From NCBI RefSeq assembly GCF_963678635.1, contig NC_087070.1:50760514-50824513 (forward strand): 64,000 nucleotides of DNA, written 5' to 3'. Below the pieces are notes generated by a model. That model had not been told where the DNA came from, ran no database searches, and saw only the letters and a list, made by a program, of their open reading frames with translations. The translations under genes were made by a program, and so were the position numbers. The stretch is from Symsagittifera roscoffensis. Its lineage: Eukaryota > Xenacoelomorpha > Acoela > Convolutidae. This document shows positions 10,101 through 25,100 of the stretch, piece by piece (the first letter of the stretch is position 1; the number at the start of each line of letters is the position of its first letter).

Positions 10101-13100
10101 AACAAAAAGCTGTCGATTTTTTGGTAAGTGTTAAGACACTGAGATAATCCAGACTCAATAAAAAAAAACTGTGTATTTTGTGAATTTTGAGCGGATTCTG
10201 CTCTCTTTGATCTTTCTTTTTTCTGATCGTTCCGACGCAATTTTAAAATGTTTAAAGACCTGTCCAGAGACCTACACTAACCAGAAAGTGCTCCTAGCCA
10301 TTGTGCAGTTTGGCTTCGTAATGTTGGTCCGAACAATACAATTTCAGTGAAATATTTTTGACTAACAATGGTGGTTTGAGTTATCCGGACATAACGGATT
10401 CAACTTGATATGTATAACGTTTTTTCTCATTTTAGTTTGACTGTAGGTAGAAAATGATGAAGATAAATCTTGCTTTAAATATCAGCAGAATTAATATAGA
10501 GCGCAGTGTTTTCAAAACTCGGGCCCCACATTTTTCCCAAAAATGAATCATTTTGGCTTTTTAGTCATTCAAAAGGGATGTCAAAACTACCAAATCGATC
10601 ATTAACAATCATAATAAAGTGAGCCTTTTAAATGTCTAACAAACTTCAAGAAGGGTTTAATCTCCAGAACAGTGTATAAATTAACTTTTTTATGATAGAG
10701 AGACAAAAAGATCTTCTTTTGCATAGAAAACACCATCTATTTATTTAAAAGCAATTTCCAAACGTTTTCCGCAAGGCTCTCGAGATTATACCCTTCTTGA
10801 GATAATACCCTTCTTGGGCTACATAAGAGGCTCATTTTATTCTAATTATGTTAACAATTGAATAGGGAGTTTTTAAGTATTTTTGGATTGACTAAAACTC
10901 CTAAATTGATTCAGCTTTAAGATAAAATGAAGTGCACAAATTTCGCAAAACAAATTTCATCATATTAATTCTGCTGATATTTGCAAGATATGTTGCCATC
11001 TTTTTGAACATAAATTCAACGTCAACTCAAGTTAAGAAAAACACGTTTTAAGTTTCAATTTTAATCCGATGTGTCCGAATAATTTAAATTAGCACTGTAC
11101 TTCTTAACAAATTGTAGCAGAATTTCTAAATCAGGAAAAGCAGTTGGAACCTGATCTAAACTATATTTTATGATTGGATAAATTAAATGTTTTACCAATG
11201 TAAAGTATTTAATATTAACCAATCATGATCCATCTAACTAACAACCCACTTATTTGTAAGTGCTGAAGTTACTTGTAATTTCAGCACCAGAGAGATTTGA
11301 ATTTAACTTAGAAATTAGTTGGACTCTCCCGAGCACTTCAGCAGCCGCAATAAACCAGTATACCCTAGATCTATTGAGCCTAGCAGAGACTAGTTAAACA
11401 ACCTGAGACTAGATAGTATAAGAGTAAGATTAGGATCGGTATTAGACTAAGAAGTTGCACGAATCTATCCGGCCGAAAATAAGATAGCGTGACGAGCAGA
11501 CGGTGTACCCTATCCGAAATTACTCTATGAGTTAACCACCTCGGTCCTAACTCATCTGGTGCGACCATAAGTCTCGAACAAGACCTTAATAGCTTAGAAT
11601 TAACCAAAATAGATTAGAAATTAGACAAAAACATTTACAAAATGTTATACGACAATAATTTAATCGAAATGTCTCTACGACTCAATAGATCAGAGCCAAT
11701 ATTCCGAACCATAACAGAACTACCCGGAATTGGAAGAAGACCTCGAACCAGAGACGACATACGACAAAGTAGAAACTTGCCATATAGCTATATGATAGTT
11801 AGGCAAAAACCAGAACAAACTTTTATATTTAGAATACTACTGGCAATGAATTTAGATTTTCATTTGCAAACATAAAACCTTGAAGTTAATCTTCAAAATC
11901 ATTTCAGGCGCTAAACAAAATTATTAATATACAATAACGATTGATAAAAAGATCTAAGATCGTTTTCCTAAAATTCTGCAGTAATATACAAAACATGTTT
12001 GAAAAATATTTATTGAAAAATAAAAAATAAAAATTAGTAGCATGACAATAAATGGTTAATAATCATAAATCATCCTGTTGTTCCAGCTCCATCACCTAAA
12101 ACATAACAGCAATCATAAACTCACTAATATCATCAAAACACTAAATCTTTCCTTTACACACATTTAAAATTTTATTAAAACTTAAATTCACTTAATTTTA
12201 AAACCAGATCATCAAGGCTTATCCTTGGATCTTAAATCATTTTCTACTTAATTAAATTTCAAATTTGATCATCAAGGCTTATCCTTGGATCAAACAGAAC
12301 AACTTTGTTCTCCCCCACCCACTTAATTAGTGTCTAACGACCTCAAACGTCGATTCACTACCCAACCCTTTCTAAAGACCCAAGACTAATAGAAATTTTT
12401 AAACAAAACTAATCATTCAAATTAGGATAAAAAGTGAAGAACTTCGGTTATTCATCCTTCACTTGACCCCCCCCCCCTCTTACCAGACCCAGGATAAATC
12501 TTAGACTTAGTAAGTTTAAAATAGTACCTAACGAACTACTCGCGTTCTAATTATACCTGAACCTTGTGGATCGATTTACTATTCTCCAACCCTTGAACAC
12601 AATCACTACCCCTAAGTAAGATTAAGTAAGTTAACACCTTAACTTATACTAGCCACGAGAAAGTAAAAAATCATTCTTCGGAATCGATATACTTTTCTCT
12701 CCAACCCTGAACAAACAGACCCAGGTTAAGCTAACCAAAAAATCGTAAGAACTAACAGTTTAAGAAAATAGAAACCATTTAACAACCTTTTGCATCCGTC
12801 ATCCTAAACCTTATGTCATTTAAAAACCTAGGAAATAAACAAACAATCGTTTTACACAATTGTGAAATAGATAACAAAAAATTCGACCTTGTAATCACAC
12901 CTCATACACAAACAGTTGGATACATTCGAACAAAACGACAAACACTAAAAAGAAAAATAATAACGAAACAAAGACAAATAACACGAAAAAGATTTTCAAA
13001 AAATCGAAACGCATTTTCAGAATCAGAAACCAACAGTTTAGACGAACTTTACAAACTAAAAGAATCAATAGATAAAAATTACCCACTTCACGATCAATTA

Positions 13101-16100
13101 TATTTTTCTGACTCAGAAACAACTTCAAATTCATCAAAAAGAGGAAAAAGAAGAATAAAAAAGCAGTATAAACACAAACCAGTACATTTATACAATTGGA
13201 ATCAACCAATTCGACACATTAATAATTACATATTAACAGTCATCGAACGAAAAAATGAGCTCAACGCACACCCCAGGTGAAGAAAGTCCAGATGATGATG
13301 AAATCTTTCCTTTTATAGTAGACGCAGATACTGATAGAGGACAACACATATTTTGTCAAAATTTACTCGTAAATTTATTTGAACCCGGAATAAGTCCATG
13401 TAAAACAGAGTTCCCAGATGTAAAAATCAAAAGACAAATCATAGACCACTACTTAAAAGATATATGCAACATAACACAACAGTATGGAATCTACTCCATA
13501 GAATTCACCTCACCAAACCATAATAATAGAAAATATACAATTCAAACAGACGATCTTAATTTAGAATTTTCAAAAGTTTTTTCAGAATATATAAAAAGCA
13601 TCCAATATCATAACTCACAAAGAGCAAACTCCATATTCACCAATGAAGTTTTCGCAATAATATATAGTTATATTTCGATATTAGAAAACGAAATCCCTAT
13701 AACAAATGTCTCACCGACAGAAACATCTAAACATTTAAGAGTACGACATGAAATCACACTACTCTCTAGTTATTTGAACATCATTAAAGAAAATTTCACG
13801 AAAGACGACGTTTCACAACATACAAAACACGATCTACAAAAAATTTTGGCATGGTTTATAATAGATTATTTCACACACAATATTGATTTAATTGCACAAG
13901 CAAGAAAAAATTTTAGACCCCAAAACTCGAACGATGATACCGCTATCACAGAACAATCAGATTATGTTTGGGACCCCGAATGGTCTCATCCCGCATTTAT
14001 AAGCTTCCCACAAACAATCTCGAGTCAAGCAATAAGTACAATATCTTACATAAGAGATTATGTAAAAGTAATACCATTAACCATTGATGCGACACCATTA
14101 AACTATAATACATTTTTACCCGATACACAAAATAATAGTTTAAACTCTACAGTTATACACAATGAAAACCTCAATGGAACTAGGAATCTTACTCAACAAG
14201 ATATCCAGACACCATCACACTTCATAAATGAAGAAATTGTACACACAACAACTACACAACAAAGTATTTCACCAATACGCCCAAATTTAACAACACCAAG
14301 AAATACAAATCCTTCACAAACACAGGTAACCTTACAATCAACCGTTAAACCTTCGGTTGCCCCTAAATATTCACATATGGATTACCAAACATACAGACCC
14401 ATGACAATACCATCAAAAACACGCAAAACATTCACTAGAAACAACTTTACAGACCATAATTATAATTATACACATCCATCAAAAACATATAATCAACCAC
14501 AAAGAAATTTTAACCAATATACAAGATCTCGAAATTGGGATAACCCAATGAGCCAACCTAATTCAATAAATTTCCAAACAAATCCTCCACAGGATCACAG
14601 TGAAAATTACCCATTTTTTCAACAAAATAGAAATAAAAAACAGACATCTTATCAAATGGATTATTTATCCTCAGATGATGATTTCTTACAACCAGATATA
14701 TTTGCACCAAATACTCAAGAATATCGTAGACAAGGAATACAGAGAACACGTACAAATCATAGAAATTTTTCTCCACAACCAATAGATGCACAACATCAAC
14801 AACCAATTCAACAACAAAATCTAATTAATACACAATCTTTTCAACCAATTCAACAACAAAATCCAATGACTGCACACTCGTATCAAGCATCACAAATGCA
14901 AAATGAAATACCACTCCCATATTATCTCCAACAACATGAAATAACAAGAAACCAACTTTCAAATTTTTCTCAAATGCCAAATGCAGCAGAATCATTACAA
15001 ATGACAATGAATCCATACCTTATGGGTGGATCATCAATAACATCAAACAAACCTTTAATGGTTTTCACAGGAACAGACCCTGAATACTCTGTAGAAGATT
15101 ATTTAAATGCAGTAACAGCAAACCTGATTTTAAATATTGGACCTGAACCAATAAATACGCCACTACATCAAAATTGGATACATCGACGCACAGCGTTAAT
15201 ACAACAACCTTAGATGGCGCAGCCCAAAAATGGTTTTCAGTACTACCTCTAGAAATAAAATCAAACTGGAAAAGGTTTACACAGGAATTTTCAAAAATGT
15301 TTGACTCCGAAAGAAACAAACAACAACAAAGAGTTTTATGTAATGAAATTCGCAGATTACCAAACGAAACCATCAAGCAAATAGCAGTACGAATCGAAAC
15401 ACTAGTTCGAAAAGCATATTCATTAAATACACATGACTATAAAAACACAAAGATGACAGAAATCTTAATGATGACCTTAACACCACAATTAAGGAAAATA
15501 GCAATAAAAAAGAGAGCATCCCATCCTTCTTCAATTCGAGAACCCGATTTAGATTTTCGAAAACTAGTAGACAAATTAGAACAAGCAGAAATCACGATGA
15601 AACTAGAAGAAACGGAAAATCTGAAATTACAATACGTTAACAGAATTGAAACGACTCCCACTAATATTAATAATATACAGGAATCAGAGACAGACCTCGT
15701 TGAAAAAATCACTGAAATACTCAATATTTACGAAAAGAACCCAAACTTTAAAGGCAAACCATCTTTCAAAAAATGGTGTAATTATTGCCGACGATACGGA
15801 CATAGTATTTCCGAATGTAGACAAAAACAGCAAGACAATCAAAATAAACCTCAAAAATATAAAGAACCAAATAAATCATTCTATCAATACATGAAAAAAG
15901 ATCAAAATCTACCGAACAAAACAGTTTACAGCAACAACAGTTCAGGAAAACCACTCCCGAACAATACAAATTATACAAGAAATCAATCACCATATAACTC
16001 AAGTTATAGAGGAAGATCACCAGAACGAAGAAACACGTATAATTCATCACAAAATCACTACAATAGACCAAATAGTCGAAATAACTACTCCAGATCAAAT

Positions 16101-19100
16101 TCAAATACACAACGATTTGTTTCTAGATCTAATTCCCAATCAAGAAATAACTACTATCCAAACAACCAATCACGAAATTCATCATACAATAGGAATAGAA
16201 ACTACTCCTATAATCGAAATAGAAGTTATTCAAACAACCGAAACCAGAATTACCCGAACAATCAATCAAGGAATAACTCATATAATAGATCGAACTATAA
16301 CAGACCAAACAATAATTACCAAAACAGATCGCGAAATAATTCACAAAATCGACACCCAAGTTATAATAATCGTTATAGAAATTATTCCCAATCACCACAC
16401 CGGAATAATAATAACTATAATAATTCTAATAATCGCCACAGAAGTAGTACACCTAAACATCAAAGACAAATCAATCAAGTACAATCTAATCCAGAAACAA
16501 CATCAGACCCTCCAGGTATTGATGACACAGTAACTGATACGTTACAACTCAATCAAATAAACTGTACATCATCAGATTCAGAAAGCGACACTGAAAACAC
16601 TCTTTCTATCAATATGATAAAAGTCGAAAATGACTATGAATCTGTCATATATGAACAACCCTTTCCATCACACATATATGAAAATCAATCAGAATTTCTT
16701 CAAAATTATTACACTACACCCATAAATTCCACACCAACGACGCAAGAATCAAATGAGATTAACACTACAAATCAAACCAATAAAAATACCAAAACAAAAT
16801 GCTTGAATACAAACCACATTTATCAAAATGTACAAAAAGAACAACCCAAAGAAAAAATTTGGACAATACCATTTCTCTTAGAAAGCCCAAGAAATAAAGA
16901 ATTTCAACCACCAGACCTTGAAATAGATTTTTTAATTGATTCAGGAGCAGAATCAAACATAATAAACATCCCCACATGGAATGAAATAAAAACCTTACAC
17001 CCAAAGCTAACACCTCTTGAAACCTCCAGCAAACTAGCAACAGCACAAGGATCAACATTGATAAACTACGGAAAAATCCAATTATTTCTCCTCCCCACCA
17101 GAACAATGGAACAAAGCAAAATTTTAAATAAGCCATTTAAACAAATATTCCATATCACTGACATTAAATATAATATCATTGGAATACCATTTATTTCGAA
17201 GTATATACCAACAATTAACATACTAAATAGTAAAATATTAATCAAAGATAAATATACAAAAACAAAAGAAACATCCTTAACATTTTTTCAAAGATTAAAT
17301 AAACAACCACCATTCTTTTCAAAATTCTACCCGATATTTAACCAACAAAGAAAACACCTAAAACCACTATCAGGAAATATCTATAATTTTTCAATCAAAC
17401 AAGTTCACCAATATGATAAAGAACAAAACAAACAAAAATTTTATATGTCAGAATTTGAATTCAAACCTATTCACAAATTTTTCAAAATCACAATATCATC
17501 CATAAAATATTTGAAAAATTCGAATTCAGATATCATTTCCTTACATGTCTATAACAACACAACTTACCAAGTAACATTACCTTTAGGACTTTTAGGATAT
17601 TGTGAAACCAACGCTACAATATCACCAATACACGAAAAAGCCTATCGCGTAAATAATATACTCCAACTACTAGATATTTGCCAATCTACATTTCTTAATG
17701 AAGAATTATCTATAAATAATATAATAAGTAACGAAAACAGAAATACGGATTATTTCACAAAAACTCCATATTTCAAACCTACATTCAACATAAGTAACTA
17801 CACAGAGGACCAACAGAAATTTTTAACAATGTTTAATTTCCAACATTCACAAATAACACAAGACGAATTCGAAAAGTTAGCCAAACAGCTAATTGAATAT
17901 TCATCAGTCTATGCAACATCAAAATTCGATGTTGGAAAAATCAGTTCATCACTACATCTCCCGTTAAAACCAGACGCAGTTTTCAAAAAACAGAGAGCAA
18001 GTAAAGTACCAATTCACTTACATGATAAAGTGAACAGATTACTCGATATTTTAGAACAATACAACATTATATCACCGGTTAATAAAGAAGAACAACCAAA
18101 AGGCAACACATTTATCAACCCTGTTATCATACTAGCTAAAGGAGAATCATTGAAAATCGTTCTCGATGCTAGATACCTCAATTCACTTATAGATGAATCA
18201 AAATGTAATTGGCCCATTGAACCAATACAAGTTATTTTAACAAAAATAAACGGCAAATACTTTACAACCGCCGATATGAATAGTGCATACAATCAAATGC
18301 CACTAGATGAACAATCACGACGTTTAACACAATTTGTTATCGGAAACCAACAATATGAATTCAACCGCTTATTCTATGGAATATCCATAGGACCAGCAGC
18401 ATTTTCAGCTTTTATGAGCAAAATTTTTAGACCACTGATACTCAAGAAAAACGCAATCACCTATTTAGACGATGTTTTTATGCAATCACAAACAAAAGAC
18501 GAGATGTTCAATGTTTTAGAAAAATATCACCAAATACTTCAGAACGAAAATCTGAAGGCCGCCCCCGATAAATCACACTTCTTTTTGACAAGAGTTAAAT
18601 TCTTAGGACATAATATAGAAAGAAAAACAATCACTCCATTGAAATCACGCATTGACGCTATTCAAAAACTTCAACCACCAACAAATAAAAAGAAAATCCA
18701 AGAATTTCTTGGAATGTTAAACTTTTTAAGTAAATATGTTTATAAAATTCAATTATATCTACGACCATTTTATGACATCCTTAGACAACAAAATAATTTT
18801 GAATGGAACACAGAACATCAAACACGATTTGAAGAAGTAAAGAAACTTTTAACTGAACAAATTTCAAACACAATTCCAGATTCAAATCAACCATTTTATG
18901 CAATGTGCGATGCTTCGAACTTTGGCATCGGTGCAGCACTATTACAATCACATAATGGTACAAATAAAATGAACCTCATATCAGCAAATTCTCGATTATT
19001 CACTCAAGCAGAGCTACGACTCTCAACTCTAATGAGAGAATGTACAGCCATAATATATACACTGACAGAATATGAATTTCTGATACTTGGATCAAAACAT

Positions 19101-22100
19101 CCAACAGTTCTATTCACAGACCATAAACCAATCATCTTTCTCTTTACACAAAAATCTAACCCAAACCACCGAGTTTACAGATTTCAACTAATTCTAATGA
19201 AATTTCCAAACTTACATATAGTTTGGACTGCAGGAAAAAATCTTGCATTACCAGACACCTTAAGTCGAAATACACCACCTGAATTACTTACACGAAAAAC
19301 AACAGTTGAAATACCCAAAAACACAAAATTCTACCTTGCAGAAAACGAAACATCACCCCGATTGGAATGCAAATATGCAGTAAAAACTGATATTGAACAA
19401 TCACAAATAAATAGTTTACAACATTTCCCACTTTATTTAGATTGTCAAAATAATCATTATGAAGTTGATTTACTTGGAACATCAACTTTCAAACCAATCC
19501 CATATTCTCAATGGATAAAAAATAACACCCAACAAAAACGAACAAAACAACACCCGCCTAAAAAAGACCATTTTCCACTAATTGAAAAAGAAGACTTAAC
19601 TGATAAAATAAATTTATCAGGACCACAAACAAATGATTCAAAATACACAATAAATCAAGTTTTTGACCTCCATGACCCACTTGATACAATACCTTTATCT
19701 AAATTAGAAATCGAAAACATTTTTCTCCCCCCAACAGAACTAATTACAATTTCAACACTGAAACAATATCAAAACCTTGACCCAGTAATTCGACAACTGA
19801 AATCATGGCACAAATATAAAACTAAACCTATCAAAGCAGATTCAACCATTCTAGGAAACAAAACACTCCTCCGATACTTTCGCAAATTTAACAACACAAC
19901 CATTAACGAAAATACAGACCTTTTAGAGTATAACCTGAATGAATCTACAGTTCCATGTCTCCCTTTAAGTATGATTCTTATAGCTTTTAATATTTCACAT
20001 ACACAAAATATTAAAGGACACTCTGGATCAGAGAAAACATATTCAAATTTTATACAAAATTTTTATTTCCCAAATGCACCAATTTGGATAAAAGTACTAT
20101 GCAATGACTGTATAGTATGTCAACTAAATAAACCTTACCCAAATCAAAAACAAATAGCACAAAAACAAGATTTTAAAGGACAAAGTTTGTACTTTAATCA
20201 TCGTATCTCATTTGATACTAAAGGACCAATTTCACCCTCATCCGAAGGAAACTCCTACATTATGGTAATTGTTGACGCATTTACACATTATGTAGCACTT
20301 AACCCAGTACCACATTGTAACGCTTATTACGCTTACACAACACTCTATGAACACTGGATAGCAAAATTCGGACTACCAGAAATTTTAGTTACAGACAACG
20401 GTACAGAATTCATAAATAATGAAATTATCACACTATGTCATTTATATAACATTAAACACAAACCACGTACATCTCATGCACCTTGGACAAACGGCTTAGT
20501 CGAAGGTATGAACCGTTCATTACAAGAATATCTTAGATGTATCATCAACGGAAATGATACAAAATATACCGAATGGTCAGCAGATGTAAAATTATTTCCC
20601 TTAGCATATAATTCACAAATTACGACAACTTTAGGAATGTCACCATACGAAATGGTTTTTAACCAAAAGCCACGCAAACCAATAATGTTTACAGCAAATT
20701 CTCATAAAAACGCACAAGGTTATTGTCAACCAAATAAAGACTCAATTTGTTATAACCTACCTTTACATACACACGATGAAGATCATTTTCATCACCCACA
20801 AATTCTTAAACTAGCCTCCGGTACACACACCGAATGGATTCTAAATAGAGATAAAAAACACAATGAAATTTATCAAAAAATAACAAAAAAGTTATTACAA
20901 AGACAAAACATTAATGAACAAATCAATTCACGTTTTACACCAGCCTCCGAATTAAAAATTGGAACATTTGTTTTAATACCTAATTTTAATACACAAAAAG
21001 GAATTTCTAAAAAATTACAACCCCTTCGAAAAGGACCATACCAAATAATTGCAAAACCCACTGATGTCACATATAAAATTACCGACTCAAACAAAAAAGA
21101 AATCGTTCAACATCGAAACAACCTATTACCTTATTACCCAAAAGAATACGCACTCCGCGAATTAACTCAATTATATTCTTTCACAGGATTAAAAATCATT
21201 CAAAATGAACCACATCTGAAAAACACAGAACAAAATGATAACCCCACCGAAAATCAAAACACAAAACCAACCACCACCAAAAACAATACACAAAACCATA
21301 AAGAATCCCCAAAACAAAGAAAAAATAGAAAAATGACCGAACAAATAATACCCCAAGAACAAATCGACAAATCAGAAAATCGAAAAACAACAAGACTCCG
21401 AAATCAACCACGTAAAAACTATAAAATATTCATCCCCCAATCTAAAATTTTAAAGAAAGTGGAATTTCAAAAGTAATTTTAACATTATACTTCACAATCT
21501 TGAAACCTTCGAAACATTTTTCATTTACATTTTTCAAAATAACATGCTGACAAGTACGTAATAATTCTAGTTCAAAATAAACCAATAGGATTCATCCAAT
21601 CCGTCACTTTCTCTAACTCAAACTAAGACCAATTAGACGAATCATATAGAACTCCAGGCACATCTATAACTATAACTTTACGACCTCCAGGTCAAAAATA
21701 AGCAAACCACTCCAACTTGACAACTAAAATAAATATCACCATAATACCGTACCCCTCCCTTATCTAATAACCCAAAGATCAACAATATTTCCCCAACTCA
21801 GACCACGAATACCCCCAAAGCAAATTTGTTAACTTAGCCTAAAGTAACAAAATGAACATTTTAATTAGCCTAAAGTATAAAAATCTCACCATACCCCGGA
21901 TCATTTGACAAACAAAAATAAAGAAAAAGACGACCTCCCAGTCACCATGAAAATTGCCCCCAACAATTTTTTACAGAACTCAACCCACTTGTCAAAAAAC
22001 TAATAAATAATCCGACCACACTAGAAAATCGCCTCAAACAGCAAAAAATATTCGACCAAGAGATCATTTCTTAAATGCTCTTCTCTCAATCAGTTACTCA

Positions 22101-25100
22101 AATACTCATAAATCTTAAACATTTTTTTACAATACTTGAAACCTTTATAATATTTCTTTTTGATATACTTGAATCTTTTCTAATAATCCTAATCATTTTT
22201 TGTAACATTTTTTTAATTTTCTACACTATACTCGAACTATTCCTCCAACTTTCCAAAACCCTTGATTACATCCACAGGTACGAGTCATATAACTTGTCTA
22301 AATGATACGAACAATTTTCAGTAGAACCGATATTTTTTTATTGTTTGTAATTTTCATAGCATTCTTATCATCCCTCATTTTGACAATATGTAAATGTATA
22401 AAGAAAGCAATCCTCACATTTGCCCTAGCAACAATCCTTCTAATTCTTTTTTTGGAAGAATATTATAATAAACATAAACCTTCCCACTAAAGTAACAATT
22501 CAAAAATCCATCAAAAATTGCTACCCAACAGTCACAGAATCAGTCTTCACCGACATCATCCCAAAATAACCAAACACCACCTTCAACTACTCAAAATCCT
22601 CAAACATCTACACGAATTTCTTTTCAAGACAATCCATACACCTTTGAAGAACGACATGCTCGTTTATCAGAACCACTAGAACCAGTTCAACGACAAGCAC
22701 CTTTAAGCGAACCAACATATAACCTATATCCAACACTACCACAAGATCTAAGTAGAATAAGAAATTCTAGTCAAAACCAAAATACAGTCGAAATAAATAG
22801 ACAAATTATACATCCTCGACGAAACAGAAATTTTCAAACTCCCCGAGTTCATTTTGATATACCTCAATCCCCATCACAAAACACTCCAGAAAACCCCATT
22901 GGTATATTACCAGAAACCCCTACGCTTCTTTCACAACGTAGCACCTCAAGCCTACCATCAGATTACTTAGGTTCAACACCAACATCTGAGCAAATACGTG
23001 AAAATCCTTTCAACCCCACAAACCAAACATCACGATTCCCATATTGGACTACACATTCATTTACACAAGGTGAACCAAATTTAGTCAATGACCCCATAGA
23101 TATTTCTACGGATACAACAACATCCTCATCACTACCAGAAACATTATCACTACCATCAACACCATCAATAAGCCAGATTTCACCACCACCTTTTAACTTA
23201 AATTTTCCAAATAATCTCGACGCCAGATATCGAGAACAATCAACAACAAATATTCCTTTAAGACTAGATTGGAATACATTTACAGCACCTCCACCATTAT
23301 TTGGACAACATCAAGAAAGTAACCGCCTTCATAACTGGGCACTTAATAGATTACAATATCGCCAAGATATTCACAACGATATCCGTGATCACAATATTCA
23401 AATACTCCAACAAAACAGTTTACAATTAAAGTTTGAAATCACAGTTAAGTTAAATAATATTACCCAACATCCCTACCCATTAAATCCACCTAACATAACA
23501 GCTCAATCACTACCACCACCGTTTATAACTACTGAAGTAATATACAAATACGACAGATATACCAAAAACACAATTGGCTACATTACATTTTATAATCCAT
23601 ACTCAGGATTATCATACACATGTATATTCTAAAATTATTAATTTTTCTCCAACTCCTTTTTCTAGTAATCTCAAATCAAAACATAAACCCTTCTCCTCGT
23701 ACAGGACCACAAGATTTATTAGTAACACATTACGATTGTGAAGAAAATGAACAAAAAACACTACATAAATATGCAATAAATCAAGTATCACAATGTGAAA
23801 CAGAACCACAAGCTATAGAAACCACAGATGTAATAGCAACACTCTATTCAAAAGCCCGAGCAACAACAGTTACAGGTTATAAATTCACAGCAACATTTTC
23901 CGAAAAGAAAGTACATTGTTCACAAGTCTCGAATGGAAACAAAAACCGACTTGACCATGAATCATTCTATCAAAGTAATATAGAACGTCTTTTACATCTC
24001 AATCCCGACGATTGTAAAAATGAATTACTTAGACTAAACATCACACAAAATAAAAACTCCCAAAGAAAGTTAGTTAATTTTCAAGTTTTTCCAGACTCTG
24101 TACATCAATCACAACTTGAAAGACACCAAGGACATATAAAACTAGACGAAAAATACCCGTATAACGGCGCACACGGACGATTAACCTATGACCTACACGA
24201 TAAACATTGGATACCACACATTGGTATAAATGACCCATCAAACTGCAAAGCAGACACAAAAAATAAAGGATACCAAGAAATAATGTTTTTCGATTGGAAA
24301 ATACAACTCGAAAAAATACAACTAACACGAGATTTATCAGATAATACAATGATCTATCAAGGAATCCGATTACCTTGTAAAAATGATCAAGGTTATTGCG
24401 ACCCTACAACGAGAACACAAGCAACAATTGTTTGGTTCCCCGAAGATACATGTACAACATTTCAAGTAGCAAAAATACACGCTCGTATGATAAAATTTCA
24501 CGAAAAATATTTTATACAATCAATTCCATATGAACAAGTCCATCCATCACGAAAACTAAGTTCTAATTTTAGAAACATAGACAATATAGAAAATAAATTG
24601 ACACGTTTCCAAATATATCAAGAAACAGAACTTGCATGTAAATACAGGAATCCACTTCACAGAACACAATATTCTGAAATATTAGTTGAATACGAAAAAG
24701 GATTCGACATGACCACTGGAAAAGTAAAAATCGACCCATATGCCACAGGTCATCCTCTAAACGAAGGAACATCCTATATACCAGTTAATTTTGAAAAAAG
24801 CAACGGACAACCTGGTGGACATCTAAAACCCCATGACACCAGAAGCACACGCTTACAAGAATTATCACTAATGAATACTACATATTTCGGTAATATCCAC
24901 TATGATATTCATTTAGATATGAAACTAGATTATACAATTAGCCGAATTTTTCAAGAAATGTCACTCTCCGAATTAGAAACACTACACCACCTATGCGAAT
25001 TAGAACGAACACAAATATTACAATCACTTGCACTAGCAGTATTAAAAATACCCTATGCAGGATACTTATTATCTGGAAATAGATCAAATTTTTTAGACTA

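Noticed and set aside
16117-16533. 138-codon frame inside pol
   Set aside because: Alternate-frame reading of the low-complexity Asn/Arg/Ser-rich tract; no start context or conservation seen.
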